NCBI RefSeq assembly: GCF_002001045.1 | Contig: NZ_MUNR01000004.1 | Location: forward strand, 62,001-126,000 | DNA from: Rhodanobacter sp. C01 | GTDB taxonomy: Bacteria; Pseudomonadota; Gammaproteobacteria; Xanthomonadales; Rhodanobacteraceae | Direction of reading: 5' to 3' | DNA length: 64,000 nt | In this document: positions 25,689 to 33,420 of the stretch, piece by piece | Position numbering within the stretch: the stretch's first letter is position 1 | Layout: each line of letters starts with the position of its first letter | Position numbers and translations under genes: made by a program | The notes under the pieces: generated by a model | What the model was told of the DNA's origin: nothing | Seen by the model: the letters and a program-made list of their open reading frames with translations, nothing else | Databases searched by the model: none

Positions 25689-26885
25689 ATGACACGCCGC
25701 CACGATATCGATGCCTTGCGCGTACTCGCCTTCGGCCTGCTGATCCTCTATCACACCGGCATGCTGTACGTGGCGCCGGTGGCTGACTGGCAAGGCCTGC
25801 CCCTGCACAGCCACTACCTTGCCACGTGGCTGCAGTACCCGATGCTGTTCCTCAACCGCTGGCGGATGGAACTGCTGTTCATGATCTCGGGGCTGGCGGT
25901 ACATTTCATGCGCGGCAAGACCGGGCTGGGCTGGATAGCGTGGAGACGCACACTGCGCCTGCTGCTTCCGCTGATCTTCGGCATGCTGGTGGTGATCCCG
26001 ATCCAATCGTACGTGGCGGGGCTGACCGACAACGCGATCGCGCCGGGCTTCGGGGCATTTCTGCTGCACTACTGGACCCACAGCTACAAGGACTACGGAC
26101 TGACCTGGGCCCACCTGTGGTACCTGCCCTATCTGTGGGTCTACACGATGCTGTTGCTGGCGCTGTTGCCTGCGCTGGAATCACGTCTCGGCCAGCGCCT
26201 GCGCGCGGGTTGTCTGCAGCTGCGCGGCGCGAGCCTGCTGGTGCATCCGGTGCTGCCGTTGTTCGCATATGGCGTGCTGCTGTCCTGGCGCTATCCGGAA
26301 ACGCATGCGCTGGTCGGCGACTGCTACGCGCTGGCGCTCTACGCCACGATGTTTTTCTACGGTTACCTGCTGGGCACCGACAACGGCCTGTGGGCGGAGC
26401 TGTCGCGCCTGCGCCACGTCACGCTGGCGGTGATGCTGGCCTGCTTCGTGGGGTACCTTGGCCTCGACCGGTTCGCAGGTCAGTTCATCCATGACCACGC
26501 CGCCTTGGTTGTGGCCAAGTTGCTCGCGGTCTGGCTGCGCTACAGCTACACCTGGATCGCGATCACCGCCGTACTCGGTTGGGGTCATGTACTGCTCAAC
26601 CGCCCGTTTCGCTGGCTGCCGCATGCGCGCGAGGCGGTATACCCGTGGTACGTGCTGCATCAGAGCCTGCTGCTGTTCTTCGCGTGGCAGCTGATGCCGC
26701 TGGGGCTGGGTCCGGTCACCGAGCCGGCGCTGATCCTGCTTGGCACGATCGGTGGCTGCGCCTTGCTGCATGAGTTCGCGATTCGTCGCATGAACTGGCT
26801 GCGACCGCTGTTCGGACTTGAGATGTTGCACGCACAGCCTCGACTGCTCGCTGCGCCACCACGGCTTGCCGACGACCTCAGCTGA
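25689..26885 (+). CDS. Acyltransferase-3 family membrane protein (OpgC-like)
   Basis: A 398-residue protein with about ten hydrophobic helices. The opening RRHDIDALRVLAFGLLILYHTGM contains the conserved R(x10)H active-site region of Acyl_transf_3 enzymes, and WRMELLFMISGLAVHFM matches the second conserved block. These proteins O-acylate sugars or glucans using acyl-CoA or similar donors at the inner membrane; OpgC, which succinylates periplasmic glucans, is a relative. The start at 25689 has only a weak ribosome-binding site. It overlaps the convergent DUF3247-like gene by 8 bp at the 3' end. Confidence 0.88.
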   Translation: MTRRHDIDALRVLAFGLLILYHTGMLYVAPVADWQGLPLHSHYLATWLQYPMLFLNRWRMELLFMISGLAVHFMRGKTGLGWIAWRRTLRLLLPLIFGMLVVIPIQSYVAGLTDNAIAPGFGAFLLHYWTHSYKDYGLTWAHLWYLPYLWVYTMLLLALLPALESRLGQRLRAGCLQLRGASLLVHPVLPLFAYGVLLSWRYPETHALVGDCYALALYATMFFYGYLLGTDNGLWAELSRLRHVTLAVMLACFVGYLGLDRFAGQFIHDHAALVVAKLLAVWLRYSYTWIAITAVLGWGHVLLNRPFRWLPHAREAVYPWYVLHQSLLLFFAWQLMPLGLGPVTEPALILLGTIGGCALLHEFAIRRMNWLRPLFGLEMLHAQPRLLAAPPRLADDLS

Positions 26886-27192
26886 ACTCAGAGCTATCGC
26901 CCACCATGCTCAGATCCAGGTGCTCGACCCGCAGCACCTGATCCAGCCAGACGTGCCGGCTCCACTCCGGTACGTCCGGGCGTTGCAGTTGCACCGTGGC
27001 GTTGATGCCCTCGTGTTCCTCGGCATCACGGAACATCTGCATGTTCGGCTGCGTGCTAACCACACCATCGCAGCTGCTGCCGTCCTTCATGACCAGCACG
27101 ACATGGCCACGGACCGGCAGCCGGTCAACCAGTGACTCCAGCTGCTGGATGCTTGCTTGATCGGTATAAACGCGTTTCGCGTGCTTGCTCAT
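26878..27192 (-). CDS. DUF3247-like small protein
   Basis: A 104-residue soluble protein (QLESLVDRLPVRGHVVLVMKDGSSCDGVVSTQPNMQMFRDAEEHEGINATVQL...HVWLDQVLRVEHLDLS). The strand-rich SH3/Sm-like pattern and restriction to Xanthomonadales-type genomes fit DUF3247 as I recall it. It is convergent with, and overlaps by 8 bp, the acyltransferase gene. Function unknown; an Sm-like fold would suggest nucleic-acid or oligomeric binding, but this is speculation. Confidence 0.7.
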   Translation of the reverse strand: MSKHAKRVYTDQASIQQLESLVDRLPVRGHVVLVMKDGSSCDGVVSTQPNMQMFRDAEEHEGINATVQLQRPDVPEWSRHVWLDQVLRVEHLDLSMVGDSSEFS

Positions 27193-27349
27193 GGGACACG
27201 CCCCGAACCACCCAAGGGTTCAGACGGTAGTTGGCAAAATGGCAACACCGTGTCAATTCACCCGTCTGTCAGCTGAACGGCGAGGCAGGCAATGGCGCTT
27301 TGCCGGTGGCATGGGTGGGCCGATAATGGGAAACCTGCAAGGATTCCCG

Positions 27350-28612
27350 ATGTCATCATCCAACACGCCGCCAGCGGATTCGCTGCTGCAGCATCGCGCC
27401 TTTGTCGCGTTCTGGTTCGCCCGGATCGCCTCCAGTTTCGGTTTCCAGATGCTGTCGGTGGCGGTCGGCTGGCAGATCTACGCGACCACGGGCCGTGCGT
27501 TCGACCTGGGCCTGATCGGGCTGGTGCAGTTCGTGCCCTCGGTCTTGCTGGCGTTGCCAGCCGGCCATGTGGCGGACCAGTTTGATCGCCGACGCATCGT
27601 GCTGATCGGGCAGGTCATCGAATGGGTAGCGATCGTGATGCTCACCGGGTTGACCCTGACCGGGCATATCCACGAGATCGGCATCCTCGCACTGGTGCTC
27701 GTGATCGGCGTGGCCAAGGCCTTCGAGTTTCCCGCGCTGCAGTCGATGCTCCCCGCGCTGGTGCCGGCGTCGATCCTGCCACGGGCGATGGCGGTGAATG
27801 CCTCGGCCGGCCAGGCAGCGATGATCATGGGCCCGGCGCTGGGCGGCCTGCTCTACGTGGCCGGGCCTGGCGTAGTCTATGGGGTGGCTGCCGTGCTGTA
27901 TCTGGTCGCCGCGACGCTGATGAGCCAGTTGCGTTACGAGCAGGCGCCACCCAGGCGCGAGCCAGCCACGCTGAAGACATTGTTCGCCGGCGTGCATTTC
28001 ATCCGCGAACGCAAGGACGTGCTGGGCGTGATCTCGCTGGACCTGTTCGCCGTGCTGCTTGGCGGCGCCACCGCGCTGCTGCCGATCTTCGCCAAGGACA
28101 TTCTGCACACCGGCCCGTGGGGACTCGGCCTGCTGCGCGCGGCGCCGGCGGTAGGCGCGTTGCTGATGTCGGTATGGCTGGCGCGGCACAACATGCAGCG
28201 ACGGGTCGGCGCGATCATGTTCGCCTCGGTTGCCGGCTTCGGCGTGGCCACCCTGGTATTCGCGATATCGACCACGCTGTGGCTGTCGCTGCTCGCCCTG
28301 TTCGCGCTGGGCGCGTTCGACATGGTCAGCATGGTGATCCGCGGCGCACTGGTGCAGCTGGATACACCGGACGACATGCGTGGCCGGGTCAGCGCGGTGA
28401 ATGCGATCTTCATCAACACGTCCAACCAGCTCGGCGAGTTCGAGTCGGGCATGCTGGCGGCGTGGCTGGGCGCGGTGAACGCCACGGTGCTTGGCGGCAT
28501 CGGCACGTTGCTGGTGGTCGGACTGTGGATGGCCATGTTCCCCACTCTGCGCCGGCGCCAGCGACTACATGTCGAATCCCCTGCGCCACAGGCGGCAACA
28601 GATACGCTTTGA
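27350..28612 (+). CDS. MFS exporter, EntS/MFS_3-like
   Basis: A 420-residue transporter with 12 hydrophobic segments. The N-terminus (LLQHRAFVAFWFARIASSFGFQMLSVAVGWQIY) and the loop GHVADQFDRRRIV with the MFS motif-A pattern DxxDRRR place it in the EntS/transmembrane-secretion-effector group. The second half has RGRVSAVNAIFINTSNQLGEFESG, a recognisable EntS-type block. The start at 27350 has AAGGA 7 nt upstream; a longer frame begins inside the neighbouring gene's leader. It exports small molecules, possibly siderophore-like; there are no siderophore genes nearby. It is followed by ctlX after 66 bp. Confidence 0.9.
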   Translation: MSSSNTPPADSLLQHRAFVAFWFARIASSFGFQMLSVAVGWQIYATTGRAFDLGLIGLVQFVPSVLLALPAGHVADQFDRRRIVLIGQVIEWVAIVMLTGLTLTGHIHEIGILALVLVIGVAKAFEFPALQSMLPALVPASILPRAMAVNASAGQAAMIMGPALGGLLYVAGPGVVYGVAAVLYLVAATLMSQLRYEQAPPRREPATLKTLFAGVHFIRERKDVLGVISLDLFAVLLGGATALLPIFAKDILHTGPWGLGLLRAAPAVGALLMSVWLARHNMQRRVGAIMFASVAGFGVATLVFAISTTLWLSLLALFALGAFDMVSMVIRGALVQLDTPDDMRGRVSAVNAIFINTSNQLGEFESGMLAAWLGAVNATVLGGIGTLLVVGLWMAMFPTLRRRQRLHVESPAPQAATDTL

Positions 28613-28678
28613 TCCTGGTTCCCCGTCGGACACTGACCTGGGTGCCTGTGCCGAACCCGGATCTCATGGAGCCGCAAC

Positions 28679-29596
28679 GTGATCACCACCTCGCCGACCG
28701 AATTCCTCGAAGCCTTCGCCACGCTGGCACCATTGCCGAATGCCGCAGCCACCGCGCGTGCGGCGTACCTGGTCGCACCCGCCGAGTTCACGCTGGCGGA
28801 GGAGTCGGCGCGCGACAACCGCTACATGGACATGAACCTCGCGGTCGATCCATTGAAGGCGCTGGCCCAGCACAGCGCGTTGGCGCAGGCCTTGCGCGCC
28901 GATCTTCCGGTAATCACGTTTCCCGGCAATCCGGCCACGCCGGACGCGGTGTTTCCGAACAATGTCTTCGCCACCGCACCAGGCCGATTGATCATAGGCC
29001 GCATGCGTCATGCAGTGCGCCAGCGAGAGGCCGAGCGTCACGATATCCGCGAGTTCTTCGGCGACGTTCTGGGTTACGACGAGATCGACCTGTCCGGCTG
29101 CGATGACCTGGTCGCCGAACTGACCGGCTCGCTGATCATCGACCACGCGCGCGGGATCGGCTATTGCGGCCTCAGCGAACGCTGCGACATGGCTGGCGCA
29201 CAGGCGATGCACAAGGCGTTCGACCTGCGCCTGACGTTCTGCTTCGAACTGGCCGAATCCGAATACCACACCAATGTGGTACTGGCCCTGCTGGCCAGCC
29301 GCGCCGCAATCATCGCCACCGACGGTTTCCGCGATCAGGCGGTGCCGCAGGCCATCGCCAGGGCTTACGGCGATCGCGCGATCTGGCTGACCCCGACGCA
29401 GAAGCTGGCGTTCGCCGCCAATGCGATCACCTTGTCCGACCGGCGCATATGGATGAGCGCCCGTGCCGCCGGTGCGCTCACCGACGATCAGCGCGAGACA
29501 CTGACTGATTGCGGTTTTGCTCTCGGCGCGGTGGACCTGAGCGAGATCGAGAAGGCCGGTGGCAGTCTGCGTTGCTGTGTGGGTGAGGTTTACTGA
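28679..29596 (+). CDS. ctlX: CtlX-type citrulline/arginine hydrolase (amidinotransferase fold)
   Basis: A 305-residue guanidino-group-modifying enzyme. Family signs are VFPNNVFA (residues about 96-103), the histidine region ESEYHTNVVLALL (about 195), and the C-terminal nucleophile GGSLRCC with Cys299 or Cys300. Length and motifs match the CtlX proteins annotated for citrulline utilisation, and more widely arginine deiminase and dimethylargininase relatives. A GTG start is supported by GGAG 8 nt upstream. Which guanidino or ureido compound it hydrolyses is not certain from sequence. Confidence 0.8.
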   Translation: MITTSPTEFLEAFATLAPLPNAAATARAAYLVAPAEFTLAEESARDNRYMDMNLAVDPLKALAQHSALAQALRADLPVITFPGNPATPDAVFPNNVFATAPGRLIIGRMRHAVRQREAERHDIREFFGDVLGYDEIDLSGCDDLVAELTGSLIIDHARGIGYCGLSERCDMAGAQAMHKAFDLRLTFCFELAESEYHTNVVLALLASRAAIIATDGFRDQAVPQAIARAYGDRAIWLTPTQKLAFAANAITLSDRRIWMSARAAGALTDDQRETLTDCGFALGAVDLSEIEKAGGSLRCCVGEVY

Positions 29597-29715
29597 TACC
29601 GTCACGGCATCGCCATCGGCACCAACGCGGCCTGCGTGCGATGGCTCGCGATCTTGTCTCGCAAGAACCATCGCACAGGGTGCGCTCCCGCATACCCACA
29701 TCGTCGGAGCACAGC

Positions 29716-30387
29716 ATGATTGTTGTCCACCATCTGAACAACTCGCGCTCGCAGCGCATCCTGTGGCTGCTGGAAGAACTCGGTGTGCCGTACGAGATCA
29801 AGCGTTACCAGCGCGACCCGAAAACCATGCTGGCGCCACCGGAACTGCGCGCCGTGCATCCGCTGGGCAAGTCGCCGGTGATCACCGATGGCGAGCTCAC
29901 CCTGGCCGAATCCGGCGCGATCATCGAATACCTCGCCGATGGCTACGGTGCCGGTACGCTGATTCCCGCGCACGGCACACCGGAGCGGCTGCGCTGCAAC
30001 TACTGGCTGCATTACGCCGAGGGTTCGGCGATGCCACCGCTGCTGCTCAAACTGGTGTTTCGTCGCGTTGAAACCACGCCAGTGCCGTTTTTCGTCAAAC
30101 CCGTCGCCAAGGGCATTGCGCACAAGGTGCAGGACAGCTTCATCAATCCGCAACTGAAGCTGCACCTAGATTATCTGGAAGGCGAACTGGGCAAGAGCGA
30201 ATGGTTTGCCGGCAACACGTTCAGCGCGGCCGACATCCAGCTGAGCTTTCCACTGGAAGCCTTCGCGGCCCGCGGCGGACTGGATGCCAGTTACCCGCGA
30301 CTGACCGCCTTCCTGCAGCATATCCATGCGCGACCGGCGTACCAGCGCGCGCTGCAGCACGGTGGCGAGTACAGCCTCGGCGGATGA
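29716..30387 (+). CDS. Glutathione S-transferase
   Basis: A 223-residue two-domain GST. The thioredoxin-like N-terminus (IVVHHLNNSRSQRILWLLEELGVPYE) has the usual Ser at the catalytic position in NNSRS, and PLGKSPVITDGELTLAESGAIIEYLA is the glutathione-contacting block. The helical C-terminal domain contains WFAGNTFSAADIQLSFPLEAF, the N-capping/hydrophobic-staple motif. GGAG lies 6 nt upstream of the ATG. Between it and ctlX lies an inverted repeat (TGCGATGG 29637-29644, CCATCGCA 29668-29675) that could be an operator or weak terminator. Cytosolic detoxification role. Confidence 0.93.
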   Translation: MIVVHHLNNSRSQRILWLLEELGVPYEIKRYQRDPKTMLAPPELRAVHPLGKSPVITDGELTLAESGAIIEYLADGYGAGTLIPAHGTPERLRCNYWLHYAEGSAMPPLLLKLVFRRVETTPVPFFVKPVAKGIAHKVQDSFINPQLKLHLDYLEGELGKSEWFAGNTFSAADIQLSFPLEAFAARGGLDASYPRLTAFLQHIHARPAYQRALQHGGEYSLGG

Positions 30388-30496
30388 TCCGCACCACCCG
30401 CTGAATGAACGAACCACTGCATGCGCCCACGCTGTCCACGCGCTGCTCACGGCACTGCTGGCAATCTGCGATTCCAGATACCGAAGGAGCAAGCAG

Positions 30497-30829
30497 ATGC
30501 GCAACCGCGATATCGAGCGCCAGATCCGTGATGCCGGCGAACATGCCGGTGAACGTGTACGCCAGTACGCTGATGGTGCCGCGGGCACTGCACAAAGCCT
30601 GTTCGATCGTGGCCGCAGCCTCGGCGAGCGCTTCGGCAGGCGTGGCAACCGCTACGGCCAGCGACTGACCAACGCCGCCGAGGATTTCGCCGACGAGGCG
30701 AACTATCACTACCGCCGCCTGCGCCGCCAGGTGAATCGTCATCCGGCTGCCACCGTGGCGATCGTCGCGGGAACGATCGGTGCGTTCCTGTTGCTGCGTC
30801 GCGCATTCCGCAGCAGCGACGAGGAATAG
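30497..30829 (+). CDS. ElaB/YqjD/DUF883-like membrane-anchored protein
   Basis: A 110-residue protein. The first 80 residues are a highly charged amphipathic helix (RNRDIERQIRDAGEHAGERVRQYADG..., LTNAAEDFADEANYHYRRLRRQVNRHP). The end is a single membrane helix (AATVAIVAGTIGAFLLLRRAF) and a charged tail. That is the layout of ElaB, YqjD and YgaM, inner-membrane proteins that bind ribosomes in stationary phase. GAAGGAG lies 7 nt before the ATG. Expression is probably stationary-phase or stress induced, by analogy only. Confidence 0.85.
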   Translation: MRNRDIERQIRDAGEHAGERVRQYADGAAGTAQSLFDRGRSLGERFGRRGNRYGQRLTNAAEDFADEANYHYRRLRRQVNRHPAATVAIVAGTIGAFLLLRRAFRSSDEE

Positions 30830-31017
30830 CCGGCCTCGGCCTGATCCGCTCTGGACGAATGGACCCGGCCATTGACCGGAATCCGCCACGGCGGGCTCCT
30901 TGTTTGGACTTCCGTATTTCCTGCAACTCCGGCCTCCCCTGATCCTGCCGTCACGTACGACACCGGTCAGGTGAACCACTGCTAAGCTGGGTGCTTGCAC
31001 TCATCCTTGGCAGCCTC

Positions 31018-32628
31018 ATGCCCTCGAAAGACATCGCATTCCATCATCCGGTTGCGTTCTGGCTGGGCTGCGCCGCAGTGGTCGCCGGCGTGCTCGCGCA
31101 TCTGCCGATGCTGGCGATGGCCGCACCGATGCATTACCACCTCGCCGGCATGCCGATGGACAACATGATGCGGATCGGCATGGTGCTGGTGCCGCTCGGG
31201 GTGCTGCTGGCAGGCTACGGACTGATGCCGCGGATGGCGCTGATGCGGCGAACCCTGCACGCCGACCGCAGCCCGCTGCCTTTCCATGTCGCCGACAGTG
31301 TGCCACTCAATCATGAGCACTGGAAACTGGTGGCAGTGCTGACCATTGCGCTGGCAGTGGACGTGATGAAGCCGGCCACGATCGGTTTCGTGATGCCAGG
31401 CATGTCGGCCGAATACGGCATCACCGCCTCGACCGCCGGATGGCTGGCGCTGTCGGCGCTGACCGGCACCGCGGTCGGCTCGATCGTGTGGGGTCGGCTG
31501 GGTGACCTGTTCGGCCGTCGCTCGACGATTCTGCTGTCGGCACTGATGTTCATGGGCACCTCGATCTGCGGCGCGATGCCGGCGTTCGGCTGGAACCTGC
31601 TGATGTGTTTCATGATGGGTGCCGCCGCCGGCGGCATGCTGCCGATCACCTTCACCCTGATGGCCGAGATGATTCCCACGGCGCACCGTGGCTGGCTGCT
31701 GGTGGCGCTTGGCGGCATCGGCACGTCGGCCGGTTACCTGCTGGCCTCGGGCGCGGCGACGCTGTTCGAGCCGAGCTACAGCTGGCGCGCGCTCTGGCTG
31801 CTCAACTTGCCTACTGGCGCGCTGATCGTCCTGCTCAACCGTTACATTCCCGAATCGCCACGCTTCCTTGCACTGGAAGGTCTCGAGGACCAGGCGCTTG
31901 CAGTGCTGCGGAAATTCTCTGGCGGCATTGCACCGGTCATTTCGGATGCACGGCACGCGCTGGAAGACACGCGGCTTGAGCCGCAGGGAGCAGCGAGGAT
32001 AAGCCTGCCTGACCTGCTGCGCGGCCGCCATGCATCCATCACCTGGGGCTTGATGCTCTGCGCGATTGCCTGGGGACTGGTGAACTTCGGCTTCCTGCTG
32101 TGGCTTCCCGGCAACCTCGGCAAACTGGGCATCGATGCCCATGGCAGCAGCGCGCTGCTGGCACGTTCCGCGATACTCGCACTGCCCGGCGTCGGCGTGG
32201 TGGTGGGGCTTTACCAGCGCTGGAGCAGCATACGCACGCTGGTGCTTTTCATCGGATTGACTGCGCTGGCCCTGCTGTTCTTTTTCGCGATCGATCTGGC
32301 CGACATGCACTCCGCCTCCATCACCACAGTGGGTACCGTGGCGCTGCTGCTGAGCGTCAGCGGCGTGATCGCCACCCTGATCCCATATGCAGCGGAAATC
32401 TATCCCGTGCATCTGCGCAGCACGGGCGCCGGCCTGATCGCCGGAAGCTCGAAGTTCGGTGGCATCCTGGGGGCCGTGCTGGGCGTGCTTGGCCTGTTTG
32501 GCCATTTCATGCTGTCAGCCCTGCTGATCGCGCTGCCGATGGCCGCGGCGGCCTGGATGCTTGCGCGCGGCGGCATCGAGACGCGCGGCCACGGGTTGGA
32601 GGCGATCCAGGACGCGTTGTCCGAATAA
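31018..32628 (+). CDS. MFS transporter, sugar/aromatic-acid-type, with extra N-terminal helices
   Basis: A 536-residue transporter. After an unusual N-terminal extension with two helices (about 8-25 and 42-65) comes a standard 12-helix MFS core. Motif A reads GRLGDLFGRRSTI, and the second-half loop has AEIYPVHLRSTGAGL, typical of the AAHS/sugar-porter groups (4-hydroxybenzoate, benzoate or niacin uptake). A histidine/methionine-rich patch lies in the extension (MAAPMHYHLAGMPMDNMMRIGM). The start ATG lacks a clear ribosome-binding site; a GTG at 30991 is an alternative. Substrate unknown. Confidence 0.85.
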   Translation: MPSKDIAFHHPVAFWLGCAAVVAGVLAHLPMLAMAAPMHYHLAGMPMDNMMRIGMVLVPLGVLLAGYGLMPRMALMRRTLHADRSPLPFHVADSVPLNHEHWKLVAVLTIALAVDVMKPATIGFVMPGMSAEYGITASTAGWLALSALTGTAVGSIVWGRLGDLFGRRSTILLSALMFMGTSICGAMPAFGWNLLMCFMMGAAAGGMLPITFTLMAEMIPTAHRGWLLVALGGIGTSAGYLLASGAATLFEPSYSWRALWLLNLPTGALIVLLNRYIPESPRFLALEGLEDQALAVLRKFSGGIAPVISDARHALEDTRLEPQGAARISLPDLLRGRHASITWGLMLCAIAWGLVNFGFLLWLPGNLGKLGIDAHGSSALLARSAILALPGVGVVVGLYQRWSSIRTLVLFIGLTALALLFFFAIDLADMHSASITTVGTVALLLSVSGVIATLIPYAAEIYPVHLRSTGAGLIAGSSKFGGILGAVLGVLGLFGHFMLSALLIALPMAAAAWMLARGGIETRGHGLEAIQDALSE

Positions 32629-32650
32629 TCCTTGCCGCACGCAGCCGCCG

Positions 32651-32691
32651 TGTCCGGCTACCGACTTCACGAGAAGTCGGACGACCGGACA
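32651..32691. terminator. Nested palindromic hairpin between convergent genes
   Basis: TGTCCGG (32651-32657) pairs with CCGGACA (32685-32691) and, inside it, CCGACTTC (32661-32668) pairs with GAAGTCGG (32673-32680) around an ACGA loop. Only small bulges (CTA, ACGA) separate the two stems. No T tract follows on either strand. The position between convergent stop codons suggests a bidirectional transcript-end structure. Confidence 0.55.
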
Positions 32692-32704
32692 GGACAGCAG
32701 ATGC

Positions 32705-33250
32705 CTAGCGCTCGATATGCCTCATCGCCACGATGCTGACCGCGACCCGACGATTCGGTGCCAGGCATGCACGCAGCCGGCTACCCGACAGATCCGGACA
32801 CGCTACCAGCGGGTCGGCAGCACCACGGCCCTCGGTGGTGATCATCGCATCCGAGACACCATGCGCGACCAGATAACTGCGGACGGCCTCGGCGCGTCTG
32901 CGCGACAAGGTGTCGTTGTAGCCATCGCTACCGATGCGGTCGGTATAACCGATCAGATGCACGGCACGGACATCCCTGATCCGCTGCAGCCGCGCCACCA
33001 GCCGGTCGAGCTGGTCACGTCCTTCGTCACTGATACTGGCGATATCGGACTTGCCGAACGCAAACACGGCATCGGCCGAAAGATTCATCCGGCTCGTTTC
33101 CATTTCCGGAGCCGGTGCCGGCTCCGCCCGCCATGGCTGCGCTGGAGCGGAGGGTTCCATGACCCAACCTCTGGGGCCACAGCAAGCCACCAGCAACAGG
33201 GCTGTCGCACTGACGACGACCAGCGCGCAGTGACGCATGATCTTTTGCAT
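32705..33250 (-). CDS. OmpA-family peptidoglycan-binding lipoprotein
   Basis: A 181-residue lipoprotein: signal peptide with lipobox LLVAC (C23), a Pro-rich linker (EPSAPAQPWRAEPAPAPE), then an OmpA domain (about 60-178). The OmpA signature is VHLIGYTDRIGSDGYNDTLSRRRAEAVRSYL, including the Asp and Arg residues that hold diaminopimelate. The end is NRRVAVSIVA. A cysteine pair (VACPDLSG...LRACLAPN) brackets a loop. It tethers the outer membrane to peptidoglycan. The ATG at 33250 follows GAGGGTACAGGCC; a second ATG four codons later also fits. Confidence 0.9.
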   Translation of the reverse strand: MQKIMRHCALVVVSATALLLVACCGPRGWVMEPSAPAQPWRAEPAPAPEMETSRMNLSADAVFAFGKSDIASISDEGRDQLDRLVARLQRIRDVRAVHLIGYTDRIGSDGYNDTLSRRRAEAVRSYLVAHGVSDAMITTEGRGAADPLVACPDLSGSRLRACLAPNRRVAVSIVAMRHIER

Positions 33251-33384
33251 GGCCTGTACCCTCGGACTCGTGATTTTGCCGGCATTCCTTCCCTGTACCG
33301 AGATGGCCTCCAGCCACACGCCAGCGTAGTCACGCGTTCGTGAATGGACGGGCAAAATCCAGGCAAAAAACCACCCTGCCGGAC

Positions 33385-33410
33385 AAAGAAAACCCGCCGG
33401 TCAGCGGGTC
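33385..33410 (-). terminator. Rho-independent terminator of aceE
   Basis: On the minus strand ACCCGC (33409-33404), loop TGACCG, GCGGGT (33397-33392), followed by TTTCTTT. It starts 11 bp after the aceE stop codon and precedes the OmpA lipoprotein gene's promoter region. Confidence 0.8.
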
Positions 33411-33420
33411 TTCAGAAAGC

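Noticed and set aside
30982..32505. A 507-codon open frame on the minus strand
   Set aside because: Antisense to the MFS transporter gene, rich in His, Gln and Arg, with no start signal or family resemblance.
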